The notes under the pieces are model-generated. The model ran no database searches. It was not told the origin of the DNA and saw only the letters and a list, made by a program, of their open reading frames with translations. This document shows, in pieces, positions 30,718-40,851 of a stretch of DNA of 64,000 bases. The DNA comes from JAIBJN01 sp963784175 (GTDB lineage: Bacteria > Actinomycetota > Thermoleophilia > Gaiellales > Gaiellaceae). Within the stretch, counting starts at the first letter, position 1; each line of letters begins with the position of its first letter. The stretch covers positions 1-64,000 of the forward strand of contig CAWAQJ010000014.1 of the NCBI GenBank assembly GCA_963784175.1, written 5' to 3'. Both the position numbers and the translations under genes were made by a program.

Positions 30718-31567
30718 TCATTCGCTGCCTCCGCGCACGGAGACGTGCCAGCTCATCGTCGAGCCGCTCGACGAGGGCGACCGCTCCGTAGAAGGCGATG
30801 CCGAGGAAGCATGGCGACGAGGATCGCCGCCCAGGCTTCCTCGAACGCGAAGATCCCCGCGGAGCGCCGGATCAGGATCCCGAGCGCCTGGTCCGAGCCG
30901 CCGAAGTAGTCGCCCGACGATGGCGCCGATCATGGCGAGGACGGTCGCCACCTTGAGGGCCGAGAAGATGAACGGAAGCGCGTGCGGGAAGCGCACGAGC
31001 CGGTAGATGTCGCGCTCGCGGGCGGCGTAGGAGCGCATCAGCTCGACGGATTCGGGCGGCACCGAGGTCAGGCCGCGGAGCGTGTTGATCATCACCGGGA
31101 AGAAGCACGATGACGGCCGCGATCACGATCTTCGAGGCCGGCGAGAGGATCCCGAACCAGTTGTTCGTGATCGGCGCGAAGGCGATGATCGGCATCGCGT
31201 TCGCGGCGATCGCGTACGGCATGAGCGCCGATGCCGAGCGGCCGCCAGCGGGCGAGGACGAGCGCGACCACGATGCACTGCGAAGGCCGAGCCGAGGAGG
31301 AAGCCGCCGACGGCCTCCTTGAAGGTGAACGAGCCCGGCGCGCGACGAACGTGTCGCGGCTCGTCCCAGAACGTGCTGGAGGATGTCCGAGGGCGGCGGG
31401 CAGGAGGAACCGCTCGCACGTCGAGTCCGCGCACGAGCCCCTCCCAGAGCGCGATCCCGAGGACGAAGATCGCGCACCGCGGGCAGCCCAGTCGCGTGCG
31501 CGCCGGCCGATCGCTGCGCCGCGAGCGACCCGCGCGGCACGCGGCTGGACGGCTGTGGGGGCGGTGC

Positions 31568-31571
<4 letters not shown>
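30718..31571 (-). CDS. ABC transporter permease (SsuC/ThiX type), frameshifted
   Basis: This is an inner-membrane permease of about 280 residues. The cytoplasmic EAA loop that contacts the ATPase is visible (MRSYAARERDIYRLVRFPHA, then LPFIFSALKVA), as are transmembrane blocks PYAIAANAMPIIAFAPITNN and KIVIAAVIV. The end is probably LTMSWHVSVRGGSE. The GTG start at 31571 overlaps the ATPase stop (GTGA). At least four single-base breaks are present, near 31480, 31400, 31108 and 30905 among others. It pairs with the permease at 32396-33232. Confidence 0.72.
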
Positions 31572-32395
<824 letters not shown>

Positions 32396-32399
<4 letters not shown>

Positions 32400-33232
32400 A
32401 CGAAGCCGCTCCGGCGGCGCGTGCGGACGACGAGCTTCTCGGCGAGGACGATGACGAGGAAGAAGGAGATGCCGAGCGAGCGCGGCGATGAGGTTGGTCG
32501 CCCAGAGGCTCTCGGGCGAAGATCGCGTAGTACTGGTTGAAGTTGAGGATGGCGCCGCCGAGGCCGTCCTGGATCGACGCAGGAAGCTCACCGATGATGG
32601 CGCCGACGACGCAGGCCGTGGCCGCGATCTTGAAGGCGGCGAAGAGGTACGGGAGCGAGGCGGGGACGCGGAGCTTCCAGAGCACGGCCCACCGGCTCGG
32701 CCGCGTAGGAGTTCATCAGCTCGAGCGCGCGCGGGTCGGCCGACTGGAGGCCGCGGAGCGCGTTGATCGTGACCGGGAAGAAGGTCAGGTAGGCGGCGAT
32801 GACGGAGACCGGGAACCACGTCGGGCAGCCCGCGACCGCCGAGCCAGACGACGACCATCGGCGCAATCGCGAGGATCGGGATCGTCTGCGACGCGACGAT
32901 GTACGGCAGCAACCCGCGGCTGGAGGAGCGTCGAGTGGACGAGCGCGACGGCGATGAGGAAGCCGACCGGTCGCGCCGAGCGCGAAGCCGACCGCCGCCT
33001 CCTTCGCCGTGAAGAGCGCCGCGTTCCCAGAGCACCTCGATGAGCAGCGGGCCGTTCCGCCGCGAGGGCTCGAAGAGCTGGCCGATCGATGTCGTGAGGT
33101 GTGCGGCATCGTGCGGTCGTTCACCTCGAAGGGCCGCGTGAAGCCGGCGGTCTCCCAGATCCACTTGTAGCCCTCGTAGAACGCGACGAGCCCGATTGCG
33201 ACCGCCACGAACACGATGACCCTGCGCAGCAT
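32396..33232 (-). CDS. ABC transporter permease (SsuC/ThiX type), frameshifted
   Basis: This is the first gene of the importer operon. It has an N-terminal membrane anchor (VIVFVAVAIGLVAFYEGYKW), later helices YIVASQTIPILAIAPMVVVW and SVIAAYLTFFPVTINALRGL, and the EAA loop ELMNSYAAEPWAVLWKLRVP. A periplasmic segment of about 60 residues after the first helix (NDRTMPHLTTSIGQLFEPSR) is longer than in simple SsuC proteins. About five single-base breaks occur. Two different permeases in one operon imply a heterodimeric channel. Confidence 0.75.
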
Positions 33233-33259
33233 CCCGCAGGGTTAACACATCGGGGAGAC

Positions 33260-35174
33260 CTAGCGGAAGGCCGCGCCCGCCAGCCGGAGGCCGGGCGCGC
33301 CCTGGACGACGAACGCGTGCCAGCCCTCCTCGTCGAGATCGACGCTCACGGTGGCGGTGCCGTCGACGAGCTCGGGGGTGAGCGGACGGCCGTCCGCGAA
33401 GACGCTCACCTGCGTGGGCGCATCGGCCTCCAACGTGAGCTCGGCCCGGCCGCTCCCGTACAGCCACAGTGCTCCCTCGTCCAGCTCCAGCGCACCGTCC
33501 TGCCAGCCGTCGCAGAGCATCGGCTCGTCCCGGCTGGGCTCGTCGATCGTCGGCGGCGGGGGCACGCCGCCGGGGCCCTCGGTCCAGAGGTAGATGACCT
33601 CCCCGCCCTGGACGATGCCCAGCCCCTCCCGGAACAGGCCCTCCCATCCGTGCCAGGCGCCGGGCGTGCGCGACTGCTCGTAGAGACCGCCGTGGTAGAC
33701 GAAGAACCGGATCCCGAGACGCTCGAGCTCCTCGCGGTCGCCGGGCAGCCAGGCGCCGCAGTCGAGCCGGTTGAAGCGGTCGGTGAACTCGAAAGCCTCC
33801 TCGGGCGCGAGCGAGTAGCCCGTCGGGCGCTCCCGCTGAGCCTGGAGGGTGTAGTACTGGTAGACGCTTCCGAACTGGCCCTTCCCGCGCTCGAAGATCG
33901 GCAGCTCGAGGACGCGCCCGGGCCCTGCCGAGCGCAGGCCGGCATAGGCGAGGTTGTCCGGGTCGGCCGCGCTCGAGCGCAGCGGGAAGACGAGCAGGTC
34001 GGCAGCGACGAGCGCGAGCAGGACGAGAGCGAGCGCGAGGCGTCGCCCCTCGCGGACACGGGTGAGGAGCCACGCGCACGCGAACGCGGCGAGCGCGGCG
34101 AGCGCGAGCGTCGCGAGAGGAAGGAAACGTCCCGGCACCCGTGGGTAGCGCAGCGGCGGGAAGACGTCGCGCAGCGTCTCGTAGAGGGGCAGGTTCGTCC
34201 CCAGCGCGAGCAGCGCGGGGACGAGGGCAGCGATGCCGAGGACGATCGCCAGGCCCCGCTGGCGCCGTGCGAGGACGACGAGCCCAGCGATCGCCAACAC
34301 GGGGATCAGCCAGCCCAGGTAGACGAACTGCTCGAGGCCGTGGAGGCGCCACCGGCTGAGGAAGTCGATCGGGTCGGCGGAGTACGCGGCGACCTCGGCA
34401 AGCGCCCTGCCCTCGGACGCCGTCGTCCCCTCGATCACCGTCGCCTCCGCGAGCAGGCCGGCAGCAACCGCGGCGAGCGCACCGCCCCAGGCCCAGAGCG
34501 CCGGCACAAGCCGGAAGCGCACGGCCGCGTACGCGGCCACGAGCGGGAGCGCGCCGAGCGCGAGATGGAGCTGGCCCGAGAGCGGGATGGAGACCAGCGC
34601 CGCCGCCGTGAGCGCGCCCCAGGCATGTGCGCCACGCGACGGTCTCGGCGCGGCGGGACCGCTCGAAGGCCCACAGCGCCAGCGGGACGAGCACCGCGAT
34701 CCAGCCGAGCAGGTGCCCGCCGCTCTGGACGAGGCGGTACGGAGCGATCGCGAACGCGAGGCCGCCCAGCGCGGCAGCCGCGACGGGAAGGTCGAGCTCG
34801 CGGAGCCAGAGGTAGACGAAGAGGCCGGCGGCGAAGGTCACGGCGAGGACCAGCAGGTTCCAGGCGACGACCGGGCCGAAGAGCGCCTCGAGCGGCCAGA
34901 ACGGGAAGCCGTAGGGCCAGCCGCCGAGCACGACCTGGGGCTCCACGAGCGGCTGGTAGCTGTACGGATCGCGCCACGGCTCCGCCCCGGCCCCGAGCTG
35001 GTGGCCGACGAGCCAGAAGCGATAGCTCGTCTGGAGGTGGTCGCCCGTGGCCGCCTCTCCGTAGCCCGGAAGGCCGGTGGAGATGAACTCCGAGCGGAAG
35101 TCGAGCAGCGCCGGAAGCGCCGAGACGACCGCAGCCAGGGCGAAGAGCGCAGGCACGAGGAGGCGGGCGCGCAC
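33260..35174 (-). CDS. large membrane protein, glycosyltransferase/YfhO-like
   Basis: This membrane protein of about 637 residues has roughly eleven to twelve hydrophobic segments in its first 430 residues and a soluble beta-rich C-terminal domain of about 200 residues (WHGWEGLFREGL; APTQVSVFADGRPL). The first loop (LPGYGEAATGDHLQTSYRFW) and the order of helices resemble GT-C fold or YfhO-type proteins that move sugars from lipid carriers to envelope polymers. One extra base near 34617 breaks the frame (1915 bases, 3n+1). Start GTG 35174. It diverges from the GT39-like gene at 35212. Specific activity unknown. Confidence 0.7.
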
Positions 35175-35197
35175 GCCGGGATGATGCACGGCGCGGT

Positions 35198-35203
35198 TAC
35201 GAT
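35198..35203 (+). promoter_or_regulatory. candidate -10 box for the GT39-like gene
   Basis: TACGAT fits TANNNT and lies 8 bases before the apparent ATC start at 35212, the same spacing seen at other leaderless genes in this window. Confidence 0.3.
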
Positions 35204-35211
35204 CGGCCGCT

Positions 35212-36637
35212 ATCAGCGTTCGGCCCGGTCTCGACCGCGCGACGATCGTCGTCGCGTTTCTCGCGGCGGCGACGGCCGTCGCAGTTCGCATCCCTCCCGC
35301 GGTCGGGTATCCGCTCTGGCAGGACGAGGTCGCGTCGGCGCGGATCATGATCGAGCCGACGATCGGCGCGGCGATCGGCCGCGTCGAGAACACGGAGTCG
35401 ACGCCGCCGCTCTGGTACGGGCTGGCGTGGATCGTCGAGCAGGCCGGTCTCCCCGTCGAGGCCGCGCGCGGCATCGGCGTCGTGGCGAGCGCACTCCTGG
35501 CCGGGCTCGTCGTCGTCTATGCCCGCCGGCTCCTCCCGCTCTGGGCCGCCGGGCTCGCCGGCCTGATCGTCGCGCTCGCGGGCCAGCTCGTCCTGCGCGG
35601 CGCCGAGCTGCGTGCCTACGCGCTCTACGCGTTGCTCGCGCTCGCCTTCGCCTGGCTCCTGGAACGCGCAGCCGAGAAGCCCTCGTGGGGGAGGCTCGCC
35701 GCACTGGCCGGCGTCGCTGCTGCCGGGCTTCTGACGCACTACTTCTTCGTCTTCGTCGCGCTCGCCGCACGTGGCCTGGCTCTGGACGACCCCGGCCTTC
35801 CGGGTGTCACGCCTGCCCGTTTCCGTATCGCTCGCCGCGGCCGTCCTCCCCTTCCTCCTCTGGCTGCCGTCGCTCGTCCAGCAGGTCGAGAACCAGCGCT
35901 TCTCATGGATCGGCGACTTCTCGCTCCTCAAGGCCGTCGCGGTCTACTCGGCCTTCGGCTGGAACGCCGGGCCTCTCTACGTGCGCGACCTCGTCCAGAT
36001 AGGCGCGCTCGAGGGGGTTCTCCGCGTCGGGGTTTTCCTGGCGGTCGTCGCGGGTTGCGTGGTCGCGTGGCGACTGGGCCCGCGCGGGCGGCTGACCGCC
36101 ATCCTCGCGCTCGCACCCGTGGGGATGGTCGCGCTCCTCTGGCTCGCCGGGGAGAATCTCTTCACGGCGCGCAACGTCCTCGCCTGCGCGCCGTTCGCGG
36201 CCGTGGCGATCGCTGCACTCGCCGCCGCCCTACCTCGGCGCTGGGGGCGCCTTGCCGCCGCCGCGTGCGTGCTGGTCGTCGCCGCCGGCCTGGCCCGCGA
36301 GATCCAACTCGCGCCGCCGCCCTACGACGAGGTCGCGGACGCCCTCGTCGAGCTGGGCTGGGACGAGGAGGCGGAGGAGTTCGTATCTATCACCGGCGGC
36401 GCCCACGAGCTCTCCTACCTCGGCTCCGCCTACGCGATCCGGGGCCCGGTGAGCTGGTACCTCCCCGGCCATCCAAGCCTCGTGCTGGACGACGGCGAGG
36501 GATGTGGTCACGTGTTTGTCGTCGCGCCGGGCTCGCCGGACCTGCCCGTCCAGGTCGATGGGATCGGCGTCGACCGGGTCTTCTGCACCGGCTTCTCGCC
36601 GGCGCCGGGGGCTTTCCTCTTCAAGACCGAGCGCTAG
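35212..36637 (+). CDS. membrane glycosyltransferase, GT39/PMT-like
   Basis: This integral membrane protein of about 474 residues has about ten hydrophobic segments. After the first helix comes the acidic catalytic loop YPLWQDEVASARIM with the Asp-Glu pair typical of dolichyl-phosphate-mannose-type GT-C enzymes, then STPPLWYGLAWI. It probably transfers a sugar from a polyprenyl-phosphate donor on the outer face of the membrane. One extra base near 35771 breaks the frame. With the 3n+1 rule the open frame begins after a TGA at 35182 and has no ATG, GTG or TTG before residue 46; ATC 35212 is the best-placed start. The stop overlaps the convergent GT39-like gene. Confidence 0.72.
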
Positions 36638-38256
36638 CGCACGTCCGGCGGCGGGAGCGGGCACTTGTCGCTCCAGCCCTCGCGGGCGGCGCCGCACAGC
36701 GTGGCGAGCGTCACGTTGAAGTACCACCCGAGCGCGGAGCTCTTGTTGTCGATCGAGTCCCGCGCCGAGCGCAGGGCGTGTGTGATGACGAGGAGCACAT
36801 CGCGCTGGTCCTCGTACGGCCCGGTTCCCTCCACGAGCAGCCAGCCTCCGAAGTCGTGCACCGTGAAGCCCTCGCCGAGCAGCTCGTCCAGGCGCTCGCG
36901 ATCGAGGGTCCCGTCGCCGAGGGGCACGGAGACGACCACTCGTTCGACCGGAGGCTCGATCCGGTCGACGGCGCGCAGGATGAGCTCCCGCTGCGAGTAC
37001 GGGAGCACCTCGGCGTCGCCGGTCGCGGGCAGGCCGGCCCAGTAGACGGCCGAGTACGGGTAAAGGACGTCGCCCTCCTCGACGTTGTCGTTCAGCCAGG
37101 CGGCCGGGGCGGCCACGCGCGATTTCGCCCCGAGAGCCGTCTCGGGCGGGCCTCCGCCGAGGACGTCGTTCTGCCAGTCGCGCGGGTCGCGGATGCCGCC
37201 GAACGGGCTGACGACGAGCAGAACGCCGGTCAGCACGACCGCGCCCGCGGAGACAAGCTCGCCGCGTCCCTGTACGGCCCGCGCTACCGCGACGCCGATC
37301 AGCGCGCCGACGAGCGGGACGACGTAGACGAGGTGCCTCGGCGAGAGACCGGGCTCGGTGCCCGAGCGACCGAGTAGCAGCAGCAGCGGCGGAAGCAGGA
37401 AGGCGATCAAGCAGAGCGCGACGAACGGCCCGTTCCGACGGACGAGCAGTACCAGCCCGATCGTCATGGCGGCGATGAAGAGGCCGGCCCAGATCCCGGC
37501 CCCGCCGGCCGTCGCCGAGAAAGCGCGCCCGAGTTGGCCCCAGGCGTCGGTCGGCGCGGCGATCGACGCCTCGCCGTCCAGGCCGACGGCGAAGCGGTCG
37601 GCCAGGCGCAGGTCGGCAATGGCGAACGGGATCATCGCCAGGCCGACCGCGAGCGTCGGAATGGCCGGACGGAAGGGCCGCCCGCGCCAGAGCCACAGCG
37701 CTACGGCCGCTTCGGCCATGACCAGGAAAGCGCCGTACGGATGAATCGCGGGCAGCAGCCAGGCCGCGCCGGCAGCGGCGAACGCCCAGCGCCCGGTGCG
37801 CTTCTCGTTGGCGACGAGGAAGAGGTCGATCGCGAGCGCCGCTGCGAAGACGTACAGCGTGTACATGCGCGCGAACGTCCCGTAGACGAGCAGGAACGAC
37901 GACGTCGCGACGACGAGAGCCGCCACTGCTCCCGCCACCGGGCCCCCGAGGCGCCGCCCGATGTCCCAGCAGAGCGGCAGCGCCGCGAGCGCGAAGACGA
38001 CGGAGAGCCAGCGGAGCGTGAACGGCGACGAGTCGAAGGCGAGCGCGATGTGCGAGAAGACGAAATGGAGCGGGCCGCCGCCGCGCTCCCACATCACCGT
38101 CTCGATGACCTCGCCGAGCGGCCGCGCGGCGATCAGGCCGCTGACGGCCTCGTCCTCGAAGAGCGGCTTCCCGTGGACGTCGTCGAGGATGCGCGCGAGC
38201 AGGATCCCGGCGCCGGCGAGCAGCGAGCCGAGCGCGAGGACGAGCGGGAAGGCCTC
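36634..38256 (-). CDS. membrane glycosyltransferase, GT39/PMT-like
   Basis: This integral membrane protein of about 540 residues has ten or more helices. The loop after helix 1 (LDDVHGKPLFEDEAVSGLIA) carries the acidic residues of GT-C glycosyltransferases and is followed by GPLHFVFSHIALA. The C-terminal 130 residues are soluble. The frame remains open upstream into the HMG-CoA lyase gene, but composition changes at about 38256, and no ATG, GTG or TTG is found near there, so the start is unresolved (non-standard codon or base error). It lies just after the lyase stop, so the two are co-transcribed. Confidence 0.7.
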   Translation of the reverse strand, partial: EAFPLVLALGSLLAGAGILLARILDDVHGKPLFEDEAVSGLIAARPLGEVIETVMWERGGGPLHFVFSHIALAFDSSPFTLRWLSVVFALAALPLCWDIGRRLGGPVAGAVAALVVATSSFLLVYGTFARMYTLYVFAAALAIDLFLVANEKRTGRWAFAAAGAAWLLPAIHPYGAFLVMAEAAVALWLWRGRPFRPAIPTLAVGLAMIPFAIADLRLADRFAVGLDGEASIAAPTDAWGQLGRAFSATAGGAGIWAGLFIAAMTIGLVLLVRRNGPFVALCLIAFLLPPLLLLLGRSGTEPGLSPRHLVYVVPLVGALIGVAVARAVQGRGELVSAGAVVLTGVLLVVSPFGGIRDPRDWQNDVLGGGPPETALGAKSRVAAPAAWLNDNVEEGDVLYPYSAVYWAGLPATGDAEVLPYSQRELILRAVDRIEPPVERVVVSVPLGDGTLDRERLDELLGEGFTVHDFGGWLLVEGTGPYEDQRDVLLVITHALRSARDSIDNKSSALGWYFNVTLATLCGAAREGWSDKCPLPPPDVR

Positions 38257-39133
38257 AGCCCGAGACCGGCGCGAAGGCTCCGGCCCGGTAGACCTGGCCG
38301 GGGAGCTCCCGTCCGAGGAGTGACTCGAGCCACTCGGAGACGCCGATGAGCGCGTCGAGGTCGACACCCGTTTCCACCCCCTCCCCGTGCAGGAGGTAGA
38401 CGAGGTCCTCGGTGGCGACGTTGCCGGTGGCGCGCGGCGCAAACGGGCAGCCGCCCAGCCCGCCGACCGAGGCCTCGAAGACGGTCGCGCCGGCCTCCAG
38501 CGCCGCGTAGGCCGCGGCGAAACCGGTGTTCCGCGTGTTGTGGAGGTGAATGCCCGTCTTGCGGGCGCGTCGCGCGGTCTCGGAGACGAGCCCCTTCACC
38601 TGACGCGGCACGGCGACGCCGATCGTGTCGGCGAGGACGACCTCGTCGGCGCCCAGCTCGCTCACGCGGTCGACGATCTCCAGCACCCGGGCCGGATCGA
38701 CGGCGCCCTCGAAGGGGCAGCCGAAAGCGACGCTGATCGAGACGCTGACCGGCTTGTCCGTCTCGATCGCCGCCAGCACTGCAAGCGCCTCCTCGGGCGT
38801 CGCGTTCTGGTTCTCCCGGCCGAAGCTCTCGGTCGCCGCGAGGTTGAAGTGCAGCGAGTCGAGCTCGGTCGCGGCGAACCGCTCGGCGCCCTTCGCGTTG
38901 AGGACGAGCCCCGAGTAGACGACGCCGGGGCGGCGCTCGATGCCGGCCACGACCTCCTCGGCGCCGGCCATCGCCGGGACGCGCTCCGGGTGGACGAAGC
39001 TGACGGCCTCCACGGCCGGGAGGCCCGCGGCGGCGAGGCGGTTCACGAGCTGCGCGCGCACGGGCGGCTCCAGCACCGTCTGCTCGTTCTGGAGGCCGTC
39101 GCGCGGGCCCACGTCACAGACGATGACCTGCAC
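38255..39133 (-). CDS. hydroxymethylglutaryl-CoA lyase-like enzyme
   Basis: This intact 292-residue DRE-TIM metallolyase has the N-terminus VIVCDVGPRDGLQNEQ (metal Asp and catalytic Arg), HLHNTRNTGFAAAYAALEAG with metal His residues near 197, and the active-site Cys loop GGLGGCPFAPRATGNVATED near 225. It splits HMG-CoA to acetoacetate and acetyl-CoA in leucine breakdown, or a similar 3-hydroxyacyl-CoA. The GTG start has no ribosome site; TATCCT lies 8 bases upstream and is shared with the divergent gene. It is an odd partner for a membrane glycosyltransferase downstream. Confidence 0.92.
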   Translation of the reverse strand: MQVIVCDVGPRDGLQNEQTVLEPPVRAQLVNRLAAAGLPAVEAVSFVHPERVPAMAGAEEVVAGIERRPGVVYSGLVLNAKGAERFAATELDSLHFNLAATESFGRENQNATPEEALAVLAAIETDKPVSVSISVAFGCPFEGAVDPARVLEIVDRVSELGADEVVLADTIGVAVPRQVKGLVSETARRARKTGIHLHNTRNTGFAAAYAALEAGATVFEASVGGLGGCPFAPRATGNVATEDLVYLLHGEGVETGVDLDALIGVSEWLESLLGRELPGQVYRAGAFAPVSG

Positions 39134-39140
39134 GGGGGCC

Positions 39141-39147
39141 TAGGATA
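39141..39147. promoter_or_regulatory. candidate bidirectional -10 element
   Basis: TAGGATA gives TAGGAT on the plus strand (15 bases before the ATG at 39162) and TATCCT on the minus strand (8 bases before the GTG at 39133). One short element could therefore serve both genes across a 28-base gap. Confidence 0.4.
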
Positions 39148-39161
39148 CGCGCGCTTCCGCC

Positions 39162-40121
39162 ATGAGCATCCCAGTCTTTTCCGCCAAGCATGTCTACGGG
39201 GCCGTCGACCGGGGCGCCGCCGTCGACGCCGTGCGCGAGGCGTTCCTCGCGCACGCCCGCGGCGAGTGGCTCATGCCCTCGAAGGTCTACGTCGAGGCGC
39301 CGCCCGACGGCGACTTCAGGGCCATGCCGGCGCGCGGCGGCGGCTACGCGGCCGTCAAGTGGGTCACGTCCTTCCCGAACAACCCGCAGCGAGGCCTCCC
39401 GACGGTCAGCGGCATCGTCCTGCTCTCGGACGCCTCCGACGGCCGCCTGCTGGCCGAGCTCGACGCCGGCGCCCTGACCGCTCTCCGTACGGGCGCTGCC
39501 GCCGTGCTCGCTGCGGAGACCCTGGGAGCCGGCGACGGCCCCGCAGCCGTGATCGGGTGCGGCGTCAACGGGCGCGCGGTCGCGCGGACGTTCCTCGCCC
39601 GCGGGCGGAGCGTCGTCCTCTGGGACGTCGCCGCCGCGCGGACTGCCGAGCTCGCGGCCGAGCTCGGCGCTGCCGCTGCCGGTTCCCTCGAGGAGGCGCT
39701 CGGCGCGGACATCGTCGCCACGGTCACGCCCGGCCGCGAGGTCCTGTTCCCGCCCGGAAGCCTTCGCCCGGGCCAGCACGTGTCGCTGATGGGCGCAGAC
39801 GGCCCCGGCAAGGCGGAGATCGCGGTCGAGGAGCTCCTGCGCGCCCGCGTCGTGGTGGACGAGTGGGAGCAGGCGAGCCACAACGGCGACATCGGCCGGG
39901 CCGTCGACGCCGGGTCGATGACGCGCGATGACGTGACGGAGCTCGGGCACATCCTCCTGGGCGACGCGCCCGGGCGGGCCTCCGCGGACGAGATCACTGC
40001 GTTCGACTCCACGGGCCTCGCCGTGCAGGACCTCGCAGTCGCCGCGCTCGTCTACGAGCGCTACCGGGCGGAGCCCGACGCGCCGGCCTTCGACGGCGTG
40101 GTCGAAATCTCGCTCGCCTAG
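39162..40121 (+). CDS. ornithine cyclodeaminase / mu-crystallin family protein
   Basis: This intact 319-residue NAD(P)-dependent enzyme has a substrate-binding block (FRAMPARGGGYAAVKWVTSF, residues about 52-71, with Lys in AVKW), then DAGALTALRTGAAAVLAAE and the Rossmann motif AVIGCGVNGRAVARTF near 130. Members deaminate ornithine or reduce imine or keto acids such as ketimines and alanine precursors. The context does not fix the substrate. The stop overlaps the convergent sulfurtransferase stop by 4 bases. Confidence 0.88.
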   Translation: MSIPVFSAKHVYGAVDRGAAVDAVREAFLAHARGEWLMPSKVYVEAPPDGDFRAMPARGGGYAAVKWVTSFPNNPQRGLPTVSGIVLLSDASDGRLLAELDAGALTALRTGAAAVLAAETLGAGDGPAAVIGCGVNGRAVARTFLARGRSVVLWDVAAARTAELAAELGAAAAGSLEEALGADIVATVTPGREVLFPPGSLRPGQHVSLMGADGPGKAEIAVEELLRARVVVDEWEQASHNGDIGRAVDAGSMTRDDVTELGHILLGDAPGRASADEITAFDSTGLAVQDLAVAALVYERYRAEPDAPAFDGVVEISLA

Positions 40122-40843
40122 CCGGTCTCGACGGGTAACCCGCGGCCGACCCAGTCGCTCCACGAGCCGGGATAGAGCTTCGCGTCGTCGCGCCCGGCCT
40201 GGTGGAGCCGGAGGAGGACGACGGCGGCGGTGATCCCCGAGCCGCAATAGGCGACGAGCTCGTCGGCCTCGAGCAGCTCGGAAGGAACCTCGTCGGCGAA
40301 GGGAGCGTTGCGGGCACCCGGGATGTGGCCCGCGACCGGGTCGATCGGCTCGACCTCCCCGCGATACCGCTCGGGAACACGGGCGTCGACGATTGTGAGG
40401 CGGTCGTCCTCGAGCCGCGCCTCGAGCTCCTCGGCCTCGATCGTGTCGTCGTGACGCGGCCGGGCGGTGAACTCCATGAGCTCGACGTCCTCCTCGCCCG
40501 TGTTGAGCGGCCCCATCCACGCGCCCATGCCGCCGTCGAGGACGGCCACGTCCTCGTGGCCGCAGTGGCGCAGGAGCCACCAGAGCCGGGCCGCGCCGCC
40601 GTTCATCCCCTGGTCGTAGGCGACGACGAAGACGCCGGGGCCGATTCCCGCAGCGCCCGCGGCCCGCGCGAAGTCCTCCACGGCCGGCAGAGGATGGCGC
40701 CCGCCCGGAGTCGCGGGCGGCGCCGAGAGATCGGCTTCGACGTCGAGGAACGACGCGCCCGGGATGTGACCCTCGAGGTAGAGCTCACGCCCACGACCGG
40801 GCTTCCCCAGCTCCCACCGGCAGTCGACGAACTGGTACCGCAC
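40118..40843 (-). CDS. thiosulfate/3-mercaptopyruvate sulfurtransferase
   Basis: This 241-residue tandem rhodanese has a first, inactive domain (VDCRWELGKPGRGRELYLEG, HIPGASFLDVEADLS) and a second, catalytic domain with the Cys in VAYCGSGITA near residue 200. The Cys-Gly-Ser-Gly loop favours 3-mercaptopyruvate sulfurtransferase over thiosulfate sulfurtransferase. The GTG start at 40843 makes it about 35 residues shorter than usual at the N-terminus, missing the first beta-strand and helix. It starts 8 bases after the next gene upstream ends. Confidence 0.88.
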   Translation of the reverse strand: MRYQFVDCRWELGKPGRGRELYLEGHIPGASFLDVEADLSAPPATPGGRHPLPAVEDFARAAGAAGIGPGVFVVAYDQGMNGGAARLWWLLRHCGHEDVAVLDGGMGAWMGPLNTGEEDVELMEFTARPRHDDTIEAEELEARLEDDRLTIVDARVPERYRGEVEPIDPVAGHIPGARNAPFADEVPSELLEADELVAYCGSGITAAVVLLRLHQAGRDDAKLYPGSWSDWVGRGLPVETG

Positions 40844-40851
40844 GCCGGCCG

